64,000 bases of DNA from Mycolicibacterium flavescens (lineage in GTDB: Bacteria; Actinomycetota; Actinomycetes; Mycobacteriales; Mycobacteriaceae). The stretch covers positions 1-64,000 of the forward strand of contig NZ_MIHA01000018.1 in the NCBI RefSeq assembly GCF_001722335.1. The letters are read 5' to 3'. This document shows, in pieces, positions 17,586 to 26,448 of the stretch (its first letter is position 1; each line of letters opens with the position of its first letter). The notes below the pieces were generated by a model. That model worked only from the letters and a program-made list of their open reading frames with translations, searched no databases and was not told where the DNA came from. Made by a program: the position numbers and the translations under genes.

Positions 17586-18587
17586 ATGCCGCCGACAGTC
17601 AACATGGGGATTCCGGGCGCCGCCAGCTCGGTTGCGAGCGGTGCAACCGGCAGACGGGTGCTGCTGGCCGAACCGCGGGGTTACTGCGCCGGGGTCGACC
17701 GCGCCGTCGAGACCGTCGAGCGCGCGCTGGAAAAGCACGGCGCGCCGGTGTACGTGCGTCACGAGATCGTGCACAACCGTCACGTCGTCGACACTCTGGC
17801 CAAGGCCGGCGCGGTGTTCGTCGACGAGACCGACGAGGTGCCCGAGGGCGCGATCGTCGTGTTCTCCGCGCACGGTGTCGCGCCGACGGTGCACCAGACC
17901 GCCAAGGAACGCCAGCTCAAGGTCATCGACGCCACCTGCCCGCTGGTGACCAAGGTGCACAACGAGGCCAAGCGGTTCGCCCGCGACGACTACGACATCC
18001 TGCTCATCGGCCACGAAGGCCACGAGGAGGTCATCGGCACCGCCGGTGAGGCCCCCGACCACGTTCAGGTCGTCGACAACCCCGACGCGGTCGACCAGGT
18101 CACCGTGCGGGATCCGGCCAAGGTCATCTGGTTGTCGCAGACCACGCTGTCCGTCGACGAGACCATGGAGACGGTGCGCCGGCTGCGGCAGAAGTTCCCG
18201 ACGCTGCAGGACCCGCCGAGCGACGACATCTGCTACGCCACCCAGAACCGTCAGGTCGCGGTCAAGGCGATGGCCCCGGAGTGCGAGCTGGTGATCGTCG
18301 TCGGTTCCCGCAACTCGTCGAACTCGGTGCGGCTGGTCGAGGTCGCGCTCGGCGCCGGCTCGGCCGCCGCCCACCTCGTCGACTATGCCGACGACATCGA
18401 CCCGGCCTGGCTGGACGGCGTGACGACGGTCGGCGTCACCTCGGGCGCGTCGGTGCCCGAGATCCTGGTCCGCGGGGTGCTCGAGCGGCTCGCCGACTAC
18501 GGCTACGACACCGTGCAACCGGTGACGACGGCCAACGAAACGCTGGTGTTCGCGTTGCCGAGGGAGATCCGGCCCGCCCGCGCGTAA
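17586..18587 (+). CDS. ispH: 4-hydroxy-3-methylbut-2-enyl diphosphate reductase, 333 aa
   Basis: It performs the last step of the MEP isoprenoid pathway, reducing HMBPP to IPP and DMAPP with a [4Fe-4S] cluster. The three cluster cysteines are visible: Cys34 in [12 protein letters not shown], Cys118 in DATCPLVTK and Cys216 in [16 protein letters not shown] (residue about 93) and GHEGHEEV (about 142) hold conserved substrate-binding histidines, and the conserved VGSRNSSNS follows near 241. Start ATG 17586 gives a short variable N-terminus of 23 residues, as in the M. tuberculosis homologue (lytB2, Rv1110). The penicillin-binding lipoprotein gene follows 11 bp later. Confidence 0.96.
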   Translation: MPPTVNMGIPGAASSVASGATGRRVLLAEPRGYCAGVDRAVETVERALEKHGAPVYVRHEIVHNRHVVDTLAKAGAVFVDETDEVPEGAIVVFSAHGVAPTVHQTAKERQLKVIDATCPLVTKVHNEAKRFARDDYDILLIGHEGHEEVIGTAGEAPDHVQVVDNPDAVDQVTVRDPAKVIWLSQTTLSVDETMETVRRLRQKFPTLQDPPSDDICYATQNRQVAVKAMAPECELVIVVGSRNSSNSVRLVEVALGAGSAAAHLVDYADDIDPAWLDGVTTVGVTSGASVPEILVRGVLERLADYGYDTVQPVTTANETLVFALPREIRPARA

Positions 18588-18598
18588 CCTCTCCGGGT

Positions 18599-20410
18599 GT
18601 GAACATCCCGGCGCGAGCAGACACAAATTGCCCCAAAATCCCGTCGCTGCGGGTCATTTCGCGTCTGCTCGCGGCACTGACGGTGACCGTGTTGGCGGCG
18701 GCACTGGCCGGTTGCTCGTCGGCGCAGGACCGCCTGAACGACACGGTGCGGCAGTTCGCTGACGCGCTGTCCAACGGCGACGCGGCAGCCGCCGCGGCCA
18801 CCACCACCGACCCCGCGCGGGCGGCCGACACCCTGGGCAAGTTGTTCGCCAGCCTCGGCAGCGACGTCGAATTCCGGCCCGACGCCGTAAAAGTCGACGA
18901 GAACACCGGCACCTTCGCGCTCGACGTGCACTGGCGCTTCCGCGACGGCGCCACGCAGTGGACCTACCGCACGGCCGGCGCCGCGGCCGCGTCCGATGAC
19001 GACTGGAAGATCGACTGGGCGCCGACGACCGTCGCCCCCGGACTCGACGCCGGCCCGCTGTCCTACAGCACCCTGGGACCGGACCCGGCGGTGCGCGTGC
19101 TCGACCGCACGGGCGCCGAGCTGTTGACCCAGCACATCGTCACGCTCGTCAACGTGGCACCCGGCGCCGACGTCAATACCGTTGCCGCACTGCTGAATCC
19201 ACTCGCCCCCGGCATCACTCCCGAATCCCTGGGCGCCGACCTCGCCGGCGGTAAGACGGTCACCGCGATCACGCTGCGCCAGGAGGACCTCGCGCCGATC
19301 GAGGCCCAACTGTCGGCGCTGCCCAACGTCACGCTGGCCCCGCAGACGCGGCTGCTGGCCACCGACAGGTCGCTGACCTCACCCACACTGGCCGGGCTCG
19401 AAGAGCTGTGGCAGCAGCGCACCGATGAGGCCGCCGGCTGGGCGGTCACCGCGCAGACCAGTGCCGGTGCGCGGCGCGTCGGCGGCCAGGATCCGAAACC
19501 GGTGGGCGACATCTCCAGCACGCTCGACATCGGACTGCTCCGGGCGGGTGAGGCGGCGCTGGCGTCCATCCCCACGCCCGCCGCGCTGGTGGCGATCGAA
19601 CCGTCCACCGGCGCGCTGCGGGCCGTCGCGCAGAACGGGCCTGCCGACGCGCAGGGCCCGATCGCGCTGACCGGCCTCTACCCGCCGGGTTCGACGTTCA
19701 AGACCGTGACGGTATCGGCGGCGCTGCAGGCCGGGCAGGTCACCCCCGACACCGTCGTCGCGTGTCCCGGCACCGAGAACATCCAGGGCAGACAGATCCC
19801 CAACGACGACAACTTCGATCTCGGGCAGGTGCCGCTGCACACGGCCTTCGCGCGGTCCTGCAACACCACGATGGGGCGGCTGGCGGTGGACCTGCCGCCC
19901 GACGCGCTCACCAAGGCCGCCGCGCAACTGGGACTGGGCATCGACTACGTCGCGCCCGGCATGACGACGGTCACCGGGTCGGTGCCCGTCGCCGACACCG
20001 CCGCGCTGCGGGTCGAGGAGGGGATCGGCCAGGGCAAGGTCACCGCGACGCCGTTCGGGATGGCGCTGGTGGCCGCGGCGCTGGCGCACGGTTCGGTGCC
20101 GGCCCCGTCGATCGTCGAGGGCCGGCCCGGCACACCCGACCGCACGCCCGAACCGCTGCCGTCGACCGTCGCCGAGCATGTTCGGTCGATGATGCGCGAG
20201 ACCGTGACCGCGGGCACCGCGACACAACTGCAGGACGTCCCGGGGCTGCTCGGCAAGACCGGCACCGCCGAGTACATCGACGACACCCACGCGCACGGCT
20301 GGTTCGTCGGCATCCAGGGCGACCTGGCGCTGGCGGTGTTCGTCAGCGACGCCGGCAGTTCGGCGCCCGCGGTCGAGGCGGCGGGCCGGTTCCTGCGCGC
20401 GCGTCCTTAG
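18599..20410 (+). CDS. penicillin-binding lipoprotein (MecA-N/NTF2 + transpeptidase), 603 aa
   Basis: This class B penicillin-binding protein would cross-link peptidoglycan at the outer face of the membrane. After a 37-residue signal region comes a lipobox (AALAGC, Cys39), then an NTF2-like MecA_N domain (about 45-165), a dimerisation/linker region, and the transpeptidase domain. All three active-site motifs are present: S365-T-F-K368, S420-C-N422 and K553-T-G555. It resembles my memory of M. tuberculosis Rv2864c in order and motifs, though this copy sits next to ispH. The start is uncertain; GTG 18599 gives a rather polar N-terminus, and no better start lies closer to the hydrophobic stretch. 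It overlaps the convergent gene by 4 bp. Confidence 0.88.
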   Translation: MNIPARADTNCPKIPSLRVISRLLAALTVTVLAAALAGCSSAQDRLNDTVRQFADALSNGDAAAAAATTTDPARAADTLGKLFASLGSDVEFRPDAVKVDENTGTFALDVHWRFRDGATQWTYRTAGAAAASDDDWKIDWAPTTVAPGLDAGPLSYSTLGPDPAVRVLDRTGAELLTQHIVTLVNVAPGADVNTVAALLNPLAPGITPESLGADLAGGKTVTAITLRQEDLAPIEAQLSALPNVTLAPQTRLLATDRSLTSPTLAGLEELWQQRTDEAAGWAVTAQTSAGARRVGGQDPKPVGDISSTLDIGLLRAGEAALASIPTPAALVAIEPSTGALRAVAQNGPADAQGPIALTGLYPPGSTFKTVTVSAALQAGQVTPDTVVACPGTENIQGRQIPNDDNFDLGQVPLHTAFARSCNTTMGRLAVDLPPDALTKAAAQLGLGIDYVAPGMTTVTGSVPVADTAALRVEEGIGQGKVTATPFGMALVAAALAHGSVPAPSIVEGRPGTPDRTPEPLPSTVAEHVRSMMRETVTAGTATQLQDVPGLLGKTGTAEYIDDTHAHGWFVGIQGDLALAVFVSDAGSSAPAVEAAGRFLRARP

Positions 20411-21513
20411 ACGTCGTACTCCCAGGACTCGGCTTCCCAGCCGCCGCGGCGGCTGGTGCGGTACTGCGCGCGCTCGTCGCTGTCCTCGCCGCGGTAGCGG
20501 ACCCGCGAGACCGGATGGTGCGTGCCGTTGGAGTTGCCGTTGGAGCTGTGCGGCTCGCGGGGTTGGTAGTCGTCGAAGCGGCGGCGTTCGGGACGCTCGT
20601 ATCCGGTGCGCTCGTATCCCGTGCGCTCGTAGCCGTTGCGGTCGTAGCGGCTGCGCCGCTCGGACGGCGGCGGGCCGGGCTGGCGTGGGTTCGACGTGCG
20701 CGGCCTGCGACGCGGTTCCGGCGGCGGGGCCTCGCGCTGCCTGCTGGAGCGGCTGCGGCGAGGACGCTCGGCGACGGGGTCGATGATCTCGGTTTCGGGC
20801 GGGCGCACGTGGCGTGACCGCGACGGCGCGGCGCGCTTGGTGGGCCGCTCGGCGCGGGTGCCCGTCGCCCGGTCCCGGCGGGCCGCGCGGTCGGCGGAAG
20901 CGCGCGAGGACGTTGCGCGCTCGGAGGCGGGGCGGCGACGGCGCGGCGGCGGCGGGACCTCCTCGGCCTCGTCGTCGTCATCCCGGGCGAAGAGCCCGGA
21001 CAGTTTGGCGGTCAACGCGGCGGCGAACCCGGTTGCGGGCTCGACGGCGTCGTCTTCCTGCGCGGGGGCGGCGCGGCGCGTCGCGAGGCCGACGTACCAG
21101 CGCAGCATCCCGATGAGCAGCACCCCCGCCGAGGTGAAGAACATCAGCGGGAAGCGTTCGATCAGCGGATAGCCGCAGTTGATCGCGAGGTCCTTGAGGC
21201 CTTCGATCTGGCCGCTGGTGAACAGGAAATACGCCGTCGGCACGGTGACGAACAGCACCAGCGGCGGCTGGATGACCGCGGTGAACACCGCCGCCTGCCG
21301 CACCGCGAGCACGGCCAGCACGCAGCCGAGGACGTAACAGCCCGCGAACACCGCGCTCAGTTGTTTGCTGCCCGCACCCGCGTCGAACGCGAAGCCGATC
21401 GCGCTCGCGGTGATGGCGATGAGCACAGCACCCCACCACGGGACACCCGGGATGTTGGGATGCGCGGACCGGTGGTCGGCGGCCACCGCCGACCGTGCGC
21501 GCTGTGCTGACAC
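20407..21513 (-). CDS. DUF6542-like membrane protein with long basic tail, 368 aa
   Basis: The protein has about four transmembrane helices in its first 150 residues (WWGAVLIAITASAIGFAF, VLGCVLAVLAVRQAAVFTAV, PLVLFVTVPTAYFLF, MFFTSAGVLLIGML). A disordered cytosolic tail of over 200 residues follows, very rich in Arg/Pro/Ser/Glu. The tail contains short tandem units (NGYERTGYERTGYERPER). It matches the M. tuberculosis gene I recall as Rv1111c and sits in the same place, between ispH and ychF. GTG 21513 follows TACGGT by 7 nt, so the transcript is probably leaderless. The role is unknown; a basic tail of this type could bind nucleic acid or an acidic partner. Confidence 0.78.
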   Translation of the reverse strand: MSAQRARSAVAADHRSAHPNIPGVPWWGAVLIAITASAIGFAFDAGAGSKQLSAVFAGCYVLGCVLAVLAVRQAAVFTAVIQPPLVLFVTVPTAYFLFTSGQIEGLKDLAINCGYPLIERFPLMFFTSAGVLLIGMLRWYVGLATRRAAPAQEDDAVEPATGFAAALTAKLSGLFARDDDDEAEEVPPPPRRRRPASERATSSRASADRAARRDRATGTRAERPTKRAAPSRSRHVRPPETEIIDPVAERPRRSRSSRQREAPPPEPRRRPRTSNPRQPGPPPSERRSRYDRNGYERTGYERTGYERPERRRFDDYQPREPHSSNGNSNGTHHPVSRVRYRGEDSDERAQYRTSRRGGWEAESWEYDV

Positions 21514-21519
21514 AGGTAG

Positions 21520-21525
21520 ACCGTA
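21520..21525 (-). promoter_or_regulatory. -10 element for the DUF6542-like gene
   Basis: TACGGT on the minus strand ends 7 nt before GTG 21513. The position supports that start codon and a leaderless transcript. Confidence 0.5.
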
Positions 21526-21597
21526 CCGGCTTTCGCCAGCTGTAGCTGTCAGCGCGGTTCTGGCGTGCCCGTCACAGTCTCCTAGACTCTGGTGCCT

Positions 21598-22686
<1,089 letters not shown>

Positions 22687-22799
22687 CGGGCAAGCCCAAG
22701 ACCCGAAAGCGGCAGTACCGCGCTGGTCGCCGAATCGCTCCCACACACCCGTCGACACTGCCGATCTCGTCGGCCAAGCCTCATGTGGCCGGGGATCCG

Positions 22800-22814
22800 T
22801 GTTCAGATTGAACA
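22800..22814. promoter_or_regulatory. 15-bp palindrome upstream of the HTH gene
   Basis: TGTTCA-GAT-TGAACA is a perfect inverted repeat inside the element, 79 bp before the HTH gene start. It is a candidate operator for that HTH protein. A smaller CTAC-TTT-GTAG repeat lies nearer the gene, at about 22843-22853. Confidence 0.45.
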
Positions 22815-22893
22815 CTTGCCACGACATCACGCGGCGCGTTACCTACTTTGTAGCCCGCGTAATCGCGTCTGTTGACCAACCGAGGAGGAACGC

Positions 22894-23238
22894 ATGACGA
22901 ATCAAAACGGCGGCAATGGATCATCCAGCGTCAGCGACTGGTTCGACATGGAGACGCTACGTGCACTCCGCCCCTACGAGCGCGGTGACCTTGAGCGGGA
23001 GCGGGAGCAACGGGGCGAACGCATACGCGAGTTGTCGCGGCAAGGATGCACGGTACGAGAGATTGCGGCGAAAGCCACAAGCTACATGCGGCAGAGGCGG
23101 CTGCAACGCGACGAAACCATACGCGAACTGTACGAGCAGGGATGGTCGATGCAGAAGATCGCTGACGAACTTGGCTGCTCCAAGGCAACGGTTTCAAACG
23201 CAATCCACCGAACAGTTCTCTATTACAAGAATGGGTAG
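22894..23238 (+). CDS. helix-turn-helix protein of the mini-element, 114 aa
   Basis: I do not recognise a named family. The protein has an acidic/polar N-terminus (residues 1-38) and then two related units: residues 42-64 (ERIRELSRQGCTVREIAAK) and residues 74-96 (ETIRELYEQGWSMQKIADE). The second continues into LGCSKATVSNAIHRT, a clear resolvase/Trp-repressor-like helix-turn-helix. The duplication is also visible in the DNA (ATACGCGA at both). A strong ribosome binding site (GAGGAGGAACGC) precedes the ATG. It probably regulates the element or guides its partner to DNA. Codons such as ATA mark it as foreign. The stop overlaps the next short ORF. Confidence 0.75.
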   Translation: MTNQNGGNGSSSVSDWFDMETLRALRPYERGDLEREREQRGERIRELSRQGCTVREIAAKATSYMRQRRLQRDETIRELYEQGWSMQKIADELGCSKATVSNAIHRTVLYYKNG

Positions 23239-23308
23239 ACGGCCGCGTGGTAATCCCGTGAAGTTCCGGTTTCAAACAACGTCTGGCGGCAAAGCTGCGG
23301 CCAAGTAG
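23231..23308 (+). CDS. 25-codon basic ORF between HTH and HNH genes
   Basis: ATG 23231 overlaps the end of the HTH gene and the frame runs to TAG at 23306-23308. The predicted peptide begins MGRRPRGNPVKFRF and has seven Lys/Arg in 25 residues. The overlap would allow translational coupling and the ORF fills the gap before the HNH gene, but no homologue is known to me. It could be real or chance. Confidence 0.3.
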   Translation: MGRRPRGNPVKFRFQTTSGGKAAAK

Positions 23309-23324
23309 CAAGGGAGGCGTGCGG

Positions 23325-23921
23325 GTGGACTCAAAGGCTGGCGTGCTGGCCGAGGTATGCGCTGCTCTTGGGGCCGGGGACTCTGGTTCTGCTAGGGCGA
23401 CCCTTAGGTCGGGCTATCCGTTCGAGCCGGTAGAGAGGATCGTCCGCCGGTACTCAGTAGGTCAGTCGATGAAACTGTTCATGCGTGACGGCTTCATCGA
23501 CTACTACACGGGCAACCGACTCATTAACCCCGGGGTTCTCCGCCTCCTCCATGTTGTGCTTGGGGACGACTTCCCGGCACATCCGAACTGGAAGGCCTCA
23601 GAGACGCACTTCGCTTTTTGGGAGTTGTTCCCGACGGTCGATCATCTTGTGCCCGTCAGCCGAGGCGGGGACGACGACGAGTCGAATTGGGTCACAGCGT
23701 CGATGCTGAGAAACCAGGCGAAGGCCCACTGGACGGTGGACGACCTCGGTTGGACGCTGCCTCCGGCTGGCGCTGTGGAGGGGTGGGACGGGTTGTCGCA
23801 GTGGCTTGTCGACTATCTCGCGGACAAGCCAACCGTGTTGGAGGAGGCAGCTGAGCCCCACCGTGCCTACATCGGACGATGGCTCAGGTGCACTATTTCG
23901 GCACTAAAAGCGAACGGCTAG
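23325..23921 (+). CDS. HNH endonuclease of the mini-element, 198 aa
   Basis: This is a stand-alone HNH (His-Me finger) nuclease. The motif runs from Asp106-His107 in FPTVDHLVPVSRGGDDDE, through Asn121 (SNW), to Asn130 in MLRNQAKAHW, as in HNH homing and restriction nucleases. The zinc-binding CxxC pairs of many relatives are replaced here by DYYTGNRLINPG. I prefer GTG 23325, 7 nt after AGGGAGG; GTG 23319 would add two residues but lies too close to it. The stop codon is only two bases before the right repeat, so the gene marks the element's end. It may cut an empty ychF allele to spread the element, but this is inference. Confidence 0.82.
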   Translation: MDSKAGVLAEVCAALGAGDSGSARATLRSGYPFEPVERIVRRYSVGQSMKLFMRDGFIDYYTGNRLINPGVLRLLHVVLGDDFPAHPNWKASETHFAFWELFPTVDHLVPVSRGGDDDESNWVTASMLRNQAKAHWTVDDLGWTLPPAGAVEGWDGLSQWLVDYLADKPTVLEEAAEPHRAYIGRWLRCTISALKANG

Positions 23922-23923
23922 GC

Positions 23924-23936
23924 GGTGGAGTTCCGC
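23924..23936 (+). repeat. right 13-bp direct repeat of the mini-element
   Basis: GGTGGAGTTCCGC, identical to 22647-22659. It begins two bases after the HNH stop codon and is continuous with the displaced ychF tail. Confidence 0.85.
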
Positions 23937-23948
23937 TTCAACGTGTAG
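23925..23948 (+). pseudogene. displaced native 3' end of ychF
   Basis: Read in the ychF frame, the bases encode VEFRFNV and a TAG stop, which is the expected C-terminus of YchF. The fragment was cut off from the gene by the 1277-bp insertion and has no start of its own. Confidence 0.85.
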
Positions 23949-24018
23949 AGCCGCGCGGCAACCTCGTCGGTTCACGCCAGCCGGCCGGCCCGCCCCAAAT
24001 GCGCTGTGGCAGTTCGAG

Positions 24019-24378
24019 TCAGCGGCAGCAACTCGGATCGAGCACCGTGCACAGCGCGCCGAGCGCATCGGGGGCGGGTCGATGAAAGACGTTCATTCCT
24101 CGCCGATCCGACACCACGAAACCAGCGCGCCGCAGTTGGCTGAGATGGTGGCTGACCGTGGACTCACTCAGCCCCAGCATTGCCGACAGGTCGCCGCTGT
24201 TCTCCTCGCCTGTCGAAGAACTGAACAGCATCGACATGATCCTCACCCGCGCCGGGTCGGCGAGCGCCTTCAGTCGCAGCGCCACCTGCAGCGCGTCGTC
24301 GTCGCTCATCGGGCCGGAGGCCACCGGGGCGCAGCACACCGGGTTCGACATGTCGATGGTCGGCAGAGTTTTGGGCAT
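24019..24378 (-). CDS. arsR: ArsR-type arsenic-responsive repressor, 119 aa
   Basis: This winged-helix repressor should leave DNA when As(III) or Sb(III) binds. The recognition helix region is GLSESTVSHHLSQLRRAGFV. Cys15-Cys16 (PVCCAP) are at the same places as the metalloid ligands I recall for Corynebacterium ArsR. No third cysteine is seen near residue 55; instead the C-terminus carries Cys110, Cys117 and Cys118 (DPSCCR). The start ATG 24378 (MPKTLPTIDM) is chosen over an upstream ATG at 24405, which would run into the operator. It is divergent from arsI, as expected for autoregulation. Confidence 0.92.
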   Translation of the reverse strand: MPKTLPTIDMSNPVCCAPVASGPMSDDDALQVALRLKALADPARVRIMSMLFSSSTGEENSGDLSAMLGLSESTVSHHLSQLRRAGFVVSDRRGMNVFHRPAPDALGALCTVLDPSCCR

Positions 24379-24398
24379 GGACCCAGTGTGCCAGTAGA

Positions 24399-24412
24399 TT
24401 GACATTTATCAA
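24399..24412. promoter_or_regulatory. probable ArsR operator
   Basis: TTGACATTTATCAA contains the inverted half-sites TTGA and TCAA in an AT-rich 97-bp divergent gap. A second AT-rich motif, CGATATATGTCG, lies at about 24445-24456. SmtB/ArsR proteins bind such AT-rich inverted repeats; the exact site is inferred. Confidence 0.45.
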
Positions 24413-24475
24413 AAAGGTGTGCATTCTGGCTCCCGTCAAGATTTCGATATATGTCGCACAGGTATGGAGACCCAC

Positions 24476-24946
24476 ATGTCGCGCATGCAGCTCGCCCTCA
24501 ACGTCGACGACCTCGACGAGGCGATCACGTTCTACTCGAAGTTGTTCAACACCACACCCGCCAAGGTCAAGCCGGGCTACGCCAATTTCGCGGTCACCGA
24601 GCCGGCGCTCAAACTCGTGCTGTTGGAACACCCCGGCAAGGGCGGCACGATCAACCACCTCGGCGTGGAGGTCGAGTCCAGCGAAACCGTCCACGCCGAG
24701 ATCGCGCGACTCACCGGTGAGGGACTGTTCACCGAGGAGGAGATGAACACGACCTGCTGCTTCGCCACCCAGGACAAGGTGTGGGTGACCGGTCCGGCCG
24801 GAGAGAAGTGGGAGATCTATACGGTGCTGTCCGATTCCGACGAATTCGGCAGCAGTCCAAAGCATCTCTCCACTGAAGGCACCGTGTGCTGCGGCGGGTC
24901 TGCACACGATGCCGCGGAACCCGAATCCGCGAACTCCTGCTGCTGA
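24476..24946 (+). CDS. arsI: ArsI/CadI family glyoxalase-fold protein (C-As lyase-like), 156 aa
   Basis: This VOC-fold protein is related to ArsI, which breaks the carbon-arsenic bond of trivalent organoarsenicals, and to mycobacterial CadI. It has MQLALNVDDLDEAITFYSKL at the N-terminus and the NHLGVEV metal-ligand histidine near residue 61. The vicinal cysteine pair TTCCFATQDKVW near residue 98 binds the arsenical. The C-terminal tail adds two more Cys pairs (VCCGG and SCC at the end), which could hold metalloid. ATG 24476 fits the family; ATG 24464 is also possible. Its stop overlaps the acr3 start by one base. Confidence 0.9.
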   Translation: MSRMQLALNVDDLDEAITFYSKLFNTTPAKVKPGYANFAVTEPALKLVLLEHPGKGGTINHLGVEVESSETVHAEIARLTGEGLFTEEEMNTTCCFATQDKVWVTGPAGEKWEIYTVLSDSDEFGSSPKHLSTEGTVCCGGSAHDAAEPESANSCC

Positions 24947-26022
24947 TGGCGCAGACGACGACTGTCGGCCCCGACGCACGAGGCTCGGTAGCCGAGAAGA
25001 TGTCGACACTGGACCGGTTGCTTCCGGTCTGGATCGGCATCGCCATGGCGGCCGGACTGCTGTTGGGGCGCTGGGTGCCCGGACTGAACACGGCACTGGA
25101 CCGCGTGCAGGTCGACGGCATCTCGGTACCGATTGCACTGGGCCTGCTGATCATGATGTACCCGGTGCTGGCGAAGGTCCGCTACGACCGCCTCGACAGC
25201 GTCACCGGCGACCGCAGGCTGCTCGTCAGTTCGCTCGTCTTGAACTGGCTTTTCGGTCCGGCGCTCATGTTCGCCCTGGCCTGGCTGCTCTTACCGGACC
25301 TGCCCGAGTACCGCACCGGCCTGATCATCGTCGGGCTGGCGCGCTGCATCGCCATGGTCATCATCTGGAACGACCTGGCCTGCGGGGACCGGGAAGCAGC
25401 GGCGGTCCTGGTGGCACTGAACTCGGTCTTCCAGGTCGTCATGTTCGCGGTGCTGGGGTGGTTCTACCTGTCCGTTCTGCCCGGCTGGCTCGGGCTGGAG
25501 CAGACCACGATCGACACCTCGCCATGGCAGATCGCCAAGTCGGTGCTGATCTTCCTGGGCATACCGCTGTTGGCCGGTTACCTGTCTCGACGCCTGGGCG
25601 AGCGGGCCAAGGGCCGGCAGTGGTACGAATCCGAGTTCCTGCCCAGGATCGGGCCGTGGGCGCTCTACGGTCTGCTGTTCACGATCGTGATCCTGTTCGC
25701 CCTGCAAGGCGACCGGATCACCAGTCACCCCGTCGACGTCCTTCGTATCGCGGTACCGCTTCTGGCGTACTTCGCGATCATGTGGGGCGGCGGCTACCTG
25801 CTTGGCGCGGTGCTCGGACTCGGTTATCGCCGAACCACCACCCTGGCTTTCACGGCGGCGGGCAACAACTTCGAACTCGCCATCGCCGTGGCCATCGCCA
25901 CTTACGGCCCACTGTCCGGTCAAGCCCTGGCCGGCGTCGTCGGCCCCCTCATCGAGGTGCCGATCCTCGTCGCGCTCGTCTACGTATCACTGTTCTTACG
26001 AAAGCGGTTTGCCAGCAAATGA
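24946..26022 (+). CDS. acr3: ACR3-family arsenite efflux permease, 358 aa
   Basis: This is a secondary transporter of the BART superfamily that exports arsenite. About ten membrane helices are visible from residue 29 to the end. The conserved cysteine is in GLARCIAMVIIWNDLACGD near residues 140-160, and the family motif AAGNNFELAIAVAIATYG, with its functional glutamate, is near 303. The first 27 residues are polar. The start ATG overlaps the arsI stop (TGATG), and the stop overlaps arsC (ATGA), so the three genes form one tightly coupled operon. Confidence 0.95.
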   Translation: MAQTTTVGPDARGSVAEKMSTLDRLLPVWIGIAMAAGLLLGRWVPGLNTALDRVQVDGISVPIALGLLIMMYPVLAKVRYDRLDSVTGDRRLLVSSLVLNWLFGPALMFALAWLLLPDLPEYRTGLIIVGLARCIAMVIIWNDLACGDREAAAVLVALNSVFQVVMFAVLGWFYLSVLPGWLGLEQTTIDTSPWQIAKSVLIFLGIPLLAGYLSRRLGERAKGRQWYESEFLPRIGPWALYGLLFTIVILFALQGDRITSHPVDVLRIAVPLLAYFAIMWGGGYLLGAVLGLGYRRTTTLAFTAAGNNFELAIAVAIATYGPLSGQALAGVVGPLIEVPILVALVYVSLFLRKRFASK

Positions 26023-26420
26023 ATTCGAAGCCCGCTGTGTTGTTCTTGTGCACGCACAACGCGGGGCGCTCGCAGATGGCCATGGGGTTTCTCAAGCACC
26101 TGGCCGGTGATCGCGTCGCGGTCTACTCGGCTGGTTCCGAACCCGCCAGTGACGTGAACCCCGCCGCCATCGAGGCGATGGCCGAGAAGGGCATCGACAT
26201 CGCAGGTCAACGACCTCGGCGGTGGACGATGAGCGACGTCGAAGCCGTCCAGGTCGTCGTGACCATGGGTTGCGGTGACGCGTGCCCGTACATTCCCGGT
26301 AAGCGCTATGAGAACTGGGAACTCGAGGACCCCGCCGGCCAGGGCATCGACAGTGTGCGTCGCATCCGCGACGAGATCGAGAAGAGAGTCCGCGCGTTGG
26401 CGGACGACCTTCTTCCGTAG
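26019..26420 (+). CDS. arsC: arsenate reductase, low-molecular-weight phosphatase type, 133 aa
   Basis: It reduces As(V) to As(III) for export by Acr3. The P-loop CTHNAGRSQMA holds nucleophilic Cys11. Cys85 and Cys89 in TMGCGDACPYIPG occupy the place of the other two redox cysteines of thioredoxin-coupled ArsC enzymes (S. aureus pI258 type), so a thioredoxin-linked rather than purely mycothiol-linked mechanism is likely. The C-terminal WELEDPAGQGIDSVRRIRDEI is the family's aspartate-loop region. It is the last gene of the ars operon. Confidence 0.93.
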   Translation: MNSKPAVLFLCTHNAGRSQMAMGFLKHLAGDRVAVYSAGSEPASDVNPAAIEAMAEKGIDIAGQRPRRWTMSDVEAVQVVVTMGCGDACPYIPGKRYENWELEDPAGQGIDSVRRIRDEIEKRVRALADDLLP

Positions 26421-26436
26421 CGGGTTGCCACGGTCG

Positions 26437-26442
26437 TATCGT
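26437..26442 (+). promoter_or_regulatory. -10 element for the Imm5-like/DUF1801 gene
   Basis: TATCGT (TANNNT) ends 7 nt before GTG 26449, so transcription would start at the first base of the start codon. This decides the start codon, since no ribosome binding site is present. Confidence 0.5.
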
Positions 26443-26448
26443 CGTTGT

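Noticed and set aside
22687..22893. Possible tRNA or structured RNA as the insertion target next to ychF
   Set aside because: No cloverleaf or self-splicing intron core could be drawn, and the target repeat is in the ychF coding sequence instead.
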